From contig JAFVMW010000025.1 in NCBI GenBank assembly GCA_017506735.1, positions 1 to 61,195 on the forward strand: 61,195 nt of DNA, given 5' to 3'. Shown here in pieces: positions 42,908-52,500 of the stretch. Origin of the DNA: Oscillospiraceae bacterium (lineage in GTDB: Bacteria; Bacillota; Clostridia; Oscillospirales; Oscillospiraceae). The translations under genes were made by a program, and so were the position numbers. Numbering within the stretch: position 1 is the first letter of the stretch; each line of letters begins with the position of its first letter. Under the pieces are notes generated by a model that worked only from the letters and a program-made list of their open reading frames with translations, was not told where the DNA came from and searched no databases.

Positions 42908-43170
42908 GCAAAAAATCCGCCGCAAGTACGGCGGATTTTAATGTACAATACGAATCGTAGGGGACGGTTTGAATCAATGTGTGATTGCCACCGGCAATCA
43001 CCAGGATTTTGATTCGCTGCGCGGAGCACCACCTCGACGTCCCGTGCCGTGTAAGCGACAATCAGAGATTGCCGCGCGGGTCGTCCAGGAGGCCGACCCC
43101 TACAAACAGGTTTACCGCCAGTCAGAAATCCGCCGGTCGCCCGGCGGATTTCCAATCAACAGGATACCTC
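42908..43170. repeat. Repeat-rich intergenic strip
   Basis: A hairpin AAATCCGCC/GGCGGATTT at 42909-42937, a GTAGGGGACG...GACCCCTAC unit at about 42957-43112 that resembles dispersed intergenic repeats of this family, and another hairpin AAATCCGCCGG/CCGGCGGATTT at about 43128-43151. There is no gene. CCGGCGGATTT recurs at 43267-43277, so this motif brackets the 85-bp copy that follows. Confidence 0.6.
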
Positions 43171-43255
43171 TTACAGCTTCTTCACAAACAATGCCCGGAT
43201 GGCGTTCAGCACCGCCAGAACCATCACGCCCACGTCGGCGAAGATGGCGATCCAC
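43171..43255 (-). repeat. 85-bp exact copy of the metal-ATPase 3' end
   Basis: Identical to 44318-44402, including the stop codon and the last 27 codons of the P-type ATPase gene. The two copies are in direct orientation and enclose the terpenoid-cyclase-like gene. This copy has no start codon or upstream gene part. Confidence 0.9.
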
Positions 43256-43286
43256 CTTCGGAATATCCGGCGGATTTTTATACATA

Positions 43287-44201
43287 TTAGGAACCAAATT
43301 CCCGTAAAAATCTCATATATCTGATACAGAAGTCAGCCTTCCACCAGATCTTTGCGATTTCATACTCCTTATATTCTGTCCACCATTCCCACGGAATCAC
43401 AAAAGAACCATCTTCCAGTTGCCGCTGTACAATATAGACACATTCTCTTTCAATGAGCTCCGCGTTGTCTGCATAGAAGATACTGTCTCTTCTGCTGATA
43501 AAGTTTGATGGCATACACACATACTCACTGTCCCACTTGTCTGCAACACTGATAAGTTCATACCTTACCTGTTCCATCAGCTTTTGCCTAAATATATCCA
43601 TATCTGCAATCTGAACACCTGCCTCTGTACAGTATTCATAAAGCCGGATAAAACATGCTGTCACATGCTGTTCCGTATATGGCACACAGGAAATCCAATA
43701 GTCGTATGCCTCCCGTGCAATTTTAACTGCTGTATTGTAGAACGCACAATTCTCGTCACCATACTTGAGGAAGAAACCAGCAAGGCACGCCGTAGGATTG
43801 TACTTGAATTCCACTTCCCCTTCTTTATAGGCCCACCAGATCGCATGGGGATAGTCGTTATTACTGGGCACCGTATTGAGCCACTGCCGATGTTCCCAAT
43901 CAAAATCCTGTCCCGAGGAAAGATAGTTCAGAATTCTGTTAATCATGGGGTGCCCAGGATCCGTACAATTTATCTCCCGCAGAATTTCTGTTGCCACCCA
44001 GGTTTGAATCGGGGAGGAATTGGGGTTCGTGTAATCCCCCTCCAAGCCGTAACCAAATCCGCCGTCTTCGTTCTGATACATCTGTAACACGGCAATAACA
44101 TTTTCCGCGCTTCCCTTTTCAAAGTGGTATTGCCATCGGGCCAAATCCAACGGTCTGGCAGATCGATATACAAATCTCCGTGCCTTTTCAAATGCGTTCA
44201 T
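43287..44201 (-). CDS. Terpenoid-cyclase/prenyltransferase-fold protein
   Basis: 304 residues, starting at ATG 44201 after AAAAGGGG. Helical alpha/alpha-barrel repeats of the squalene-cyclase type: QNEDGGFGYGLEGD (about 35-48), IQTWVATEIL, and a second QLEDGSFVIPWEWW near the C-terminus. There is no signal peptide and no cyclase DxDD motif, so it is probably a glycan- or protein-binding or lyase-like member rather than a terpene cyclase. The codon use is visibly more AT-rich than in its neighbours. It is enclosed by the 85-bp direct repeats, which suggests lateral gain. Confidence 0.75.
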   Translation of the reverse strand: MNAFEKARRFVYRSARPLDLARWQYHFEKGSAENVIAVLQMYQNEDGGFGYGLEGDYTNPNSSPIQTWVATEILREINCTDPGHPMINRILNYLSSGQDFDWEHRQWLNTVPSNNDYPHAIWWAYKEGEVEFKYNPTACLAGFFLKYGDENCAFYNTAVKIAREAYDYWISCVPYTEQHVTACFIRLYEYCTEAGVQIADMDIFRQKLMEQVRYELISVADKWDSEYVCMPSNFISRRDSIFYADNAELIERECVYIVQRQLEDGSFVIPWEWWTEYKEYEIAKIWWKADFCIRYMRFLREFGS

Positions 44202-44263
44202 TGTACACCCCTTTTCTGTCAATTCAAGGTTGACCAATCTAATTCTATCCTACTACAACAGCG

Positions 44264-44304
44264 TAAAATATGCAAGAACAGGCATGACCGAAGCCATGCC
44301 TGTT
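44264..44304 (-). terminator. Terminator of the metal-ATPase gene
   Basis: On the minus strand AACAGGCATG-GCTTCGGT-CATGCCTGTT, a 10-bp stem, then CTTGCATATTTTA. Confidence 0.7.
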
Positions 44305-44317
44305 GGTTTCAATTATG

Positions 44318-46198
<1,881 letters not shown>

Positions 46199-46210
46199 AG
46201 TCGTTCCTCC

Positions 46211-46240
46211 AAAAAAGGGCAGAGCATTTCCGCTCTGCCC
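46211..46240 (-). terminator. Intra-operon terminator/attenuator between HMA protein and ATPase
   Basis: On the minus strand GGGCAGAGC-GGAAAT-GCTCTGCCC followed at once by TTTTTT, which runs into the GGAGG ribosome site of the ATPase. A partial terminator here would make more chaperone than pump. Confidence 0.75.
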
Positions 46241-46252
46241 CCTCAAACCGTA

Positions 46253-46471
46253 TCAGAGATAAATCACGCAGTCGTCTTCCACCTTTTTGCAGCCCTTGAC
46301 CACATTGGCCATGACAGCAGCCACGTCCGCGCCGTCCTCGAACTCCACGATCAGCTTCTGGGTCATGAAGTTGACCACGGCAGCCTTGACACCGGGGGTC
46401 TTCTTGGTGACGTCCTCCATCTTTGCAGCGCAGTTGGCGCAGTCCACTTCGATCTTGTAGGTCTTTTTCAT
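46253..46471 (-). CDS. Free-standing HMA domain metal-binding protein
   Basis: 72 residues, one heavy-metal-associated domain. The metal site is CANCAAKME (Cys11 and Cys14), followed by the typical GVKAAVVNFMTQKLIVEF strand-helix pattern. It probably delivers the metal to, or regulates, the following ATPase. First gene of the two-gene metal operon, divergent from the ArsR-AraC regulator. Confidence 0.9.
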   Translation of the reverse strand: MKKTYKIEVDCANCAAKMEDVTKKTPGVKAAVVNFMTQKLIVEFEDGADVAAVMANVVKGCKKVEDDCVIYL

Positions 46472-46506
46472 TGCGTGATCCGCCCTTTCTTTTTTCTGAT
46501 GGTACT

Positions 46507-46535
46507 ATCATACGAAACGATTCAACGTTTGTCAA
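46507..46535 (-). promoter_or_regulatory. Metal operon promoter with embedded operator
   Basis: On the minus strand TTGACA (46530-46535), 17 bp, TATGAT (46507-46512). The spacer holds the inverted repeat AAACGATTCAACGTTT (46515-46530). A site between -35 and -10 is typical for ArsR/SmtB repressors that release DNA when metal binds. Confidence 0.78.
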
Positions 46536-46632
46536 TCCGAACCGACAAAACACTGCTCTTCCGGATATTTTCCTGTCCAAACGGAGCATTTTGTGATATA
46601 CTGTCAGCATCCGAGAAAGGAGGGTATCCCTC

Positions 46633-47352
46633 ATGCACAGCCATCTTCCCCACACCCACCACGACCACGCCCACAGCATCCTGACCGGAATGCCCAGCCC
46701 CGGAAATTTCGAGCTGGTGTCCGAGCTGATGAAAATGATGTCCGACCCCAAGCGGATTCAGCTGTTCTGGATTCTGTGCCACTGCCAGGAGTGCGTCATC
46801 AATCTGTCGGCCCTGCTGGAGCTGTCCAGCCCTGCCGTGTCCCACCATCTGAAGCTGCTGAAAACCGCCGGGCTCATCGTCAGCCGCCGGGAGGGCAAGG
46901 AGGTCTACTACACCGCCGCCCACACCCCCAACGCCCAGGTACTCCACGAAATGACGGAGCGAATCATGGAAACCACCTGCCCCATCCCGGAATCCGTGGG
47001 GGATGGGGAGCCCTACGATGCCCAGGTTCATGTGATCCGGAAGATCCACGATCTGCTGGTGTCCGATCTGAGGGCCCGGCCCACCATCGAGGAGCTGTCC
47101 GCCCGGTTCCACATCAACCAGACCACGCTGAAGCATTCCTTCAAAACCGTCTATGGCCAGCCCATCGCCGCCTATATGAAGGAATACCGGATCAAACGGG
47201 CCCGGGAGCTGCTGGCTCAGACTGACCTCCCCATCGCCGCCGTAGCCGCCCAGGTGGGCTACGAAAACCAAAGCAAATTCACCCAGAGCTTCAAGGATCT
47301 GACCGGCATTCTTCCCAAGGATTACCGGAAGGAGCAAAAGGGACGGGGATAA
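46633..47352 (+). CDS. ArsR/SmtB-AraC fusion transcription regulator
   Basis: 239 residues. A His-rich N-terminus (MHSHLPHTHHDHAHS) precedes an ArsR winged helix (about 25-105) with CHCQECVINLSALLEL and SSPAVSHHLKLLKTAGLI. A linker leads to a full AraC-type double HTH (about 135-235: TIEELSARFHINQTTLKHSF and AAQVGYENQSKFTQSFK). ArsR proteins are normally about 100-120 residues, so this is a fusion. It is divergent from the metal operon. The Cys pair in CHCQEC and the His tail are plausible metal ligands. It may repress through the ArsR half and activate through the AraC half. Confidence 0.88.
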   Translation: MHSHLPHTHHDHAHSILTGMPSPGNFELVSELMKMMSDPKRIQLFWILCHCQECVINLSALLELSSPAVSHHLKLLKTAGLIVSRREGKEVYYTAAHTPNAQVLHEMTERIMETTCPIPESVGDGEPYDAQVHVIRKIHDLLVSDLRARPTIEELSARFHINQTTLKHSFKTVYGQPIAAYMKEYRIKRARELLAQTDLPIAAVAAQVGYENQSKFTQSFKDLTGILPKDYRKEQKGRG

Positions 47353-47354
47353 CT

Positions 47355-47389
47355 GAAGGGCGTGCCGCGGCACGCCCTTCCATTTTTTT
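47355..47389 (+). terminator. Terminator after the ArsR-AraC gene
   Basis: GAAGGGCGTGCC-GC-GGCACGCCCTTC, a 12-bp perfect stem, then CATTTTTTT. It can also serve the convergent L,D-transpeptidase gene. Confidence 0.88.
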
Positions 47390-47391
47390 GA

Positions 47392-48405
47392 TTACTCCGG
47401 CAGAATCAGCCTTACCTCCGGTTTGGGGAAGGCGATGAAGCCATTCTCCCGGGGCAGATACCTTGCCCGGGTGGGATTATTTGGATGGGAGTCCGTGGGG
47501 TCCCATCCGGCGTTGGGGCTGTCCGGGTCGATCCAAATCGGAACCGGCTTCACCACCGGCAGCTCCTCCGAATCAAACAGCTGAACCGACGTGCCGTAAA
47601 CACAGTTGTCGAAGATCCATTTCGCGTCACTGACCGCCAGACGGATGCAGCCGTCCGAGGCAGGCTGACCCAGCTTATTGTACTCCGCCGCCTTCAGCAG
47701 ATGGTTCCAGCTTCCCCGGTAGGGAACGGAATGGAACAGAAAATCTCCCCAGATCAGGGTGGCGTAGTGTCCCGACACGCCGCCCATCAGACTGAGCCAC
47801 ACTTCCCGGTCATAGGCCCCGTAGCGCCCCGTAATGGTCCAGTTATTCCGGCCCGGGGAACAGACAAAGGCATTGACCACCCGGCCAGGCTGGCCGTCTG
47901 AAAGCTTCTCATAGACGATCACAGCGCACTGGTTCCGGATCACATGAACAATATAGCTGTCCTTGTCCGGGGCTTCCGCTGCCCCGATGGGGGCCGTTTC
48001 CAGGGGACAGACGAACCATGCCTTATCGGGCCGGGGGCCGTTTGCCGTCAGCTCCACCCACAGGATGGATTGGGCCGGGGTGTCGTTGTCAAAATGGAAG
48101 CTGACCGTCAGCTCCGCGGATGCGCCGGATTCCAGCCAGAAGTGCCGGTCCTCCCGGTACAGAACGCCGTTGATATACCACCGGAGGGTGCATTCCGTCC
48201 GCTCTGTCACGTTCTGAAACTGAACCCAGGTACGCACCACCGAGGCTTCGGCGGACACAGGCTCCGGGGCATCAAACTGTGCCCGAACCTGTGCCAGCAC
48301 ACCGGTGTCTTCCGCAGCGCCCACAGGAACTGCCAGCAGCAGAAGCATACATACACTCAGCAAACCCATTAACAATCTGCGCAAACCGTTTCCTCCGTCC
48401 TTCAC
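47392..48405 (-). CDS. Secreted L,D-transpeptidase (YkuD)
   Basis: 337 residues with a Sec signal (RRLLMGLLSVC...VPVGAAE). An N-terminal beta domain (about 45-145) is followed by a YkuD catalytic domain (about 150-285). The catalytic motif is complete: HSVPYRG, then SDGCIRLAVSDAKW with the nucleophilic Cys. Such enzymes make 3-3 peptidoglycan cross-links or attach proteins to the wall. GTG 48405 overlaps the HprK-like stop by 4 bp (GTGA); a TTG at 48384 with GGAGG 6 nt upstream is an equally good start. Co-transcribed with the HprK-like gene. Confidence 0.88.
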   Translation of the reverse strand: MKDGGNGLRRLLMGLLSVCMLLLLAVPVGAAEDTGVLAQVRAQFDAPEPVSAEASVVRTWVQFQNVTERTECTLRWYINGVLYREDRHFWLESGASAELTVSFHFDNDTPAQSILWVELTANGPRPDKAWFVCPLETAPIGAAEAPDKDSYIVHVIRNQCAVIVYEKLSDGQPGRVVNAFVCSPGRNNWTITGRYGAYDREVWLSLMGGVSGHYATLIWGDFLFHSVPYRGSWNHLLKAAEYNKLGQPASDGCIRLAVSDAKWIFDNCVYGTSVQLFDSEELPVVKPVPIWIDPDSPNAGWDPTDSHPNNPTRARYLPRENGFIAFPKPEVRLILPE

Positions 48406-49142
48406 AGGCCCTCTGACATGGCCTGGAAGCTCATTTTAGCCGCCTCCGGGTTCATGTTGCATTCCAGCCGATAAAAGGCTGCACAGGCCGCCAGGCGGTC
48501 CAGAAGCTCCATATACTTAGGCATCAGCCGGGGATTCCGGGGTCTCGCGCTCTGCTGGAACAGCATGGGCAGGGCCTCCCGGGCATCAATCCTGGTGATC
48601 CGGTTCTCCGTTCCGCGCTCCAGAACGCAGATGGCCTTCAGGGGCACCATAATATTGCTGCCCAGCCGGTGCTTGCCGTTCCAGGGAGAGCCACAGGCGA
48701 TGATCTGATCCCCCTCGAACCGCAGAAAGGGCTTGTCATCGTTGACCATCACCGCCCGATCCCCCAGCAGCTCACGCCAGAGCCGGGTGTGGGTGGACTT
48801 GCCGGTGCCGCTTTTGGCGGTGAACAGATAGGCGACCCCATCCACAGCCACCACAGAGCCGTGGAAGAGCAGAATGTCGTATTCAAAAAACTTCTCGGTG
48901 ATCTTCCGCTGGATGGCAGTGGATTCCAGGTAAGCGTCGCTGTATTCCCGAACCGGCAGGCCCTCCAGCTCGTCCTCCCGGGCTGCCTTCATCCGCTCAT
49001 ACTCCAGATCCCGGGGAGAGATGGAAACGGAAAAATCCCCCTCTCCCCCCTCTGTTGGCCGGGCAAAGGCATCCATCAGGTTTCCATAATTCTGTTCAAT
49101 CTCCACAGCCCGTCCGGCCACGGAAAGCAGTAATTTGCTCAT
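48402..49142 (-). CDS. HprK-like P-loop kinase of peptide-modification loci
   Basis: 246 residues. The Walker A motif is FTAKSGTGKSTHTRLW (about residues 107-122), with VNDDKPFLR downstream as in HPr kinase/PEP-carboxykinase-fold proteins. It lacks the HprK N-terminal domain. Relatives occur in lasso-peptide and other RiPP loci; the enzyme from the paeninodin locus phosphorylates the precursor C-terminus. Here it lies just beyond the terminator that follows the 44-residue peptide. It has its own promoter (49182-49210). Likely substrates are the two small peptides, both of which contain Ser/Thr after the leader motif; this is inference. Confidence 0.8.
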   Translation of the reverse strand: MSKLLLSVAGRAVEIEQNYGNLMDAFARPTEGGEGDFSVSISPRDLEYERMKAAREDELEGLPVREYSDAYLESTAIQRKITEKFFEYDILLFHGSVVAVDGVAYLFTAKSGTGKSTHTRLWRELLGDRAVMVNDDKPFLRFEGDQIIACGSPWNGKHRLGSNIMVPLKAICVLERGTENRITRIDAREALPMLFQQSARPRNPRLMPKYMELLDRLAACAAFYRLECNMNPEAAKMSFQAMSEGL

Positions 49143-49181
49143 AAACCTATCTCCATTTCAATACAGGCACATTTTTGCTCT

Positions 49182-49210
49182 ATTATAGCCCAAGCAGGTC
49201 CGGAATTCAA
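49182..49210 (-). promoter_or_regulatory. Promoter of the HprK-like/L,D-transpeptidase operon
   Basis: On the minus strand TTGAAT (49205-49210), 17 bp, TATAAT (49182-49187). Confidence 0.75.
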
Positions 49211-49243
49211 TGCTCTTTGCGACCCATTGTTTGTCTGATCCTG

Positions 49244-49279
49244 AAAAAACCGGGCCAGGGACAACTGTCCCTGGCCCGG
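49244..49279 (-). terminator. Terminator after the pullulanase-peptide transcript
   Basis: On the minus strand CCGGGCCAGGGACA pairs with TGTCCCTGGCCCGG around a tiny loop, followed by TTTTTT. It shows that the 44-residue peptide gene is the last gene of the pullulanase transcript. Confidence 0.93.
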
Positions 49280-49348
49280 CCGAAGGTGCGAATGTTCTGC
49301 GTATTCGGTCTTCCGCCCGGATAGGCGGAGTCTTAAATCACAGGATCA

Positions 49349-49483
49349 TCATTTGGTGAGAATATCCTCATCCATCATGTTCAAATCGTAATGTGTAACA
49401 GGCTTGCCGGAATCGGAGGTAGTGATCACGTCCTCCATCTGGAATCTGCTGATTTCCACAACGGGCTCTTCAAAAAACTTCAT
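49349..49483 (-). CDS. Putative RiPP precursor peptide 1 (44 aa)
   Basis: 44 residues. The leader-like half has MKFFEEPVVEISRF, then EDVITTS; the C-terminal half is SDSGKPVTHYDLNMMDEDIL plus TK, acidic and without Cys. AAAGGAG lies 10 nt before the ATG. It begins 25 bp after the pullulanase stop and is followed by a strong terminator, so it is co-transcribed with that enzyme. It is homologous to the 36-residue peptide at 58966-59076: both share MK-x-F-x2-P-x-[VI]-E and D-V-I-x-T-S at the same spacing, then diverge. That conserved-leader, variable-core pattern is the mark of modified peptides; maturation is inferred. Confidence 0.7.
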   Translation of the reverse strand: MKFFEEPVVEISRFQMEDVITTSDSGKPVTHYDLNMMDEDILTK

Positions 49484-49508
49484 AATAATGTTTCTCCTTT
49501 CTGGTTGC

Positions 49509-52500
49509 TCAATTGCCTTTGATTGCCTTGTCTGCCGCGTCAATGTACATGACCAGTGCCTTCGCCAGATCAATTGTTTCTGGTTTATTCGTTGAGTCAG
49601 AAATGATGCGGTGGGCATATTCGTATCCACTGTAGACCAGCTCAGGGCCATAGATCTTATTTCCGCTTTCATGCAGATAATAGGGCTTGACCACAATGGT
49701 CTCGTCCATATCCTTTGCAGCAACGCCACGAACGTATCCGTAATAGTAGCCATCAATCAGGGTCAGCAGCACACTGCTGGTTTCTCCCATGATGATGTAT
49801 TCCAGATACAAGTCCTTCTCCTGAAGCTCCTGGCTTACGGTATATCTGAACCGGTAGGTAATGGCACCCTCCAGCTGCAGGGTCGCGGCCTCTGTGGTAA
49901 ATCCTTCGGTGGCCTCCTCAAGGCTGAATGCATAGCCGCCCATCACAGAGCTGTTGAAAGGCACTTCCGCAAAGCCTACATTCATCAGCTGTTCTGTCTT
50001 ATAGTCAAAGCTGATCTGAGCCGCCGCGCCATACTGCATCAATGCGTTACACAGATGCCGGGTCGCTGCGCTGGTGCTTTCTTTTGCCACCATTCTCTGG
50101 GCGTAAATTCTGGGGCTGTACTCCAGAACCTGTGTATAGACATAGGTTCCGTCACTCAGTTTCAGATAACCAACCACGAACTGAGAGTCGCCCATTTCCT
50201 TTGCGGCGATGCCGTCGGTATAGCCATAGTAGATACCAGGCTCATCCTCATAGTGGACCAGGGTCTTCTGGATGGCCTTAGAGGGATCGTGCGTTTCCGC
50301 ATCTTCCAGATTATTGAAGATATACATACCGTACTCTGCGACATTTTCAGCCTCTACCTGGAAGCGGTAGCGGATCTGGATCATATCCTCAACCAGCAGC
50401 GTTGCAGAGACTGCTTCAATGGTTTCGGTGGGTACCACACGTTCACCCTGGGTCAGAACCATGGCAGAGATGCCTGCCACACTGACGGTGCTGCTGACGG
50501 GATTGCCCTGAGCTACAGTTCCGGCATTGTTACCGTCGATGCAGATATTCCAATCTCCTGCAGGCAGGGTGACCTCTGCGGCTTTCTGGGTTGCGTTGAA
50601 GATCACAACGATGGAATTGACGGATTCACCGATCACCTGGCTTGCATCGATGGTGAACATAACCACCTCATTGGTGACCCATGTGTACTTGACCAGTCTG
50701 TCAATCTCCGCACGGGTTGCCAGCCGCAGGGCAGGATGGGCATTACGGAAGGCGATTAAGCCCTTGTAGTAGGCAGAGTTGTTGGCGTACTGCTCCTTCT
50801 CCAGATTGGACCACTCGATGTGATTGACATAATCGGATGCATTGTAGCTGTTCTCGCAGCGGCCGCCATCCTCTTCCAGCTTCTCACGGAGGAATTCCTC
50901 ACCGGCGTGGATGAAGGGGATGCCCTGGGAGGTCATGTAGATGGCTGCGGCCAGATTGTTCATCTTGATGATGTCAGCATCAATACCGGGCTTTCCGGTG
51001 GAGAGGATCAGCTTGTCCACCAGCGTGTAGTTATCATGGCAGGAAGCGTACTGGACGATCTGCTGGGGATTGCTGGTCCAGCCGGGCTTTGCCATGAAGT
51101 TGTCCCGGATGGCCTCTTCCTTGCCGGTCAGACCGGACACGAAGCCCAGAGAAGTACCGTTGGAGCCGCCCAGCAGGTTGCGCATGGTGTCGGAGAAGTA
51201 GGCGAACTCAGGAGTCTCGGCAGAGTTTGCCTGCGTAGCCATGCCGTTGCCGGGCTCCACAGCAGTGCCCAGGGTCCAGCCCTCGCCGTAGAAGATCACA
51301 TCGGGGCAGCAGGCGTGGACAGTATCCACAATCTCGTTGATCGTGGTGGCATCCAGCAGGCCCACCAGGTCGAAGCGGAAGCCGTCAATGTGGTATTCCT
51401 GATGCCAGTACAGCACGGATTCCACGATGAATTTGCGAACCATCTCACGCTCGGAGGCGGTATCGTTGCCGCAGCCGGAGCCGTTGGAGTAGCTGCCGTC
51501 GGCGTTGACACGGGAGAAGTACTGGGGCACGATCTGGTTCATGGAGAACTTGCCTGCGTCGTAAACATGGTTGTACACCACGTCCATGATGACGCTGATG
51601 TCGTGGTCATGGAGGGACTTGACCATCTGTTTGAACTCCTTCACACGGGTTGTTCCATCATAAGGATCGGTGGAGTAGGAGCCCTCGGGGAGATTGTAGT
51701 TCACAGGATCGTAGCCCCAGTTGAAGTTATCGCACTTGGTCTCGTCCACGGAGCCGTAGTCGTAGACAGGCAGCAGATGCAGGTGGGTGATGCCCAGATC
51801 ATCCAGATAGTCGATGCCGGACTTGATCTTACCATCGCCGGTACCATTCTCATCCGCATCAACTGTGGTTCCGGTCTGTGTGAATGCCAGATACTTACCC
51901 TGCCATGCTTCCTGAATGCCGGAGGAATCATCGATGGAGAAGTCACGGACGTGCAGCTCATAGATGATGGCATCGGAGTACTTGGTGATGGGTTTGGGAT
52001 TTCTGTCGCTCGCCCAGCCCTCGGGGTCGGTGGAATCCAGGTCGATGACCATGCCGCGCTTGCCGTTGACACCGGCGGTACGGGCATAGGGGTCAATGAC
52101 TTCCACCTTTTCACCGTCCACGTTGACGGAGTAGGTGTAGTAGGTGCCGTCCAGGTCGCCCTCGACAGTAGCGTACCAGGTTCCGTCCTCACCGGCGGTC
52201 ATGGAAACGCTCTTGATCAGATCGTCGGTCTTGTCTGTGCCTGACTCATACAGGTTCACACTGACGGAAGCCGCAGTGGGGGCCCAGACCCGGAAGGTAG
52301 TGGAATTCGCAGTCCAGAGTGCGCCCAGCTCGCCGTCGTAGGTGAACTCCTCAGCGAACTTATCGGAGGCGTAGACGGTGTTGGTGTTGATCTTGTAATC
52401 CGTATCCGTAAACTTGTCCTGCTCGGAGAAGCGGATGCTGTACTGGTGCAACGTTACCAGATCCAGTGTCTGCTTCAACTTCAAGGTATATGTGCTGCCT

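Noticed and set aside
47392-49483. Lasso peptide cluster because of the HprK-like and PqqD-like genes
   Set aside because: No lasso cyclase (asparagine-synthetase-like) and no transglutaminase-like B2 protease are present; the peptidase is S26-type and the modifying enzyme radical SAM.
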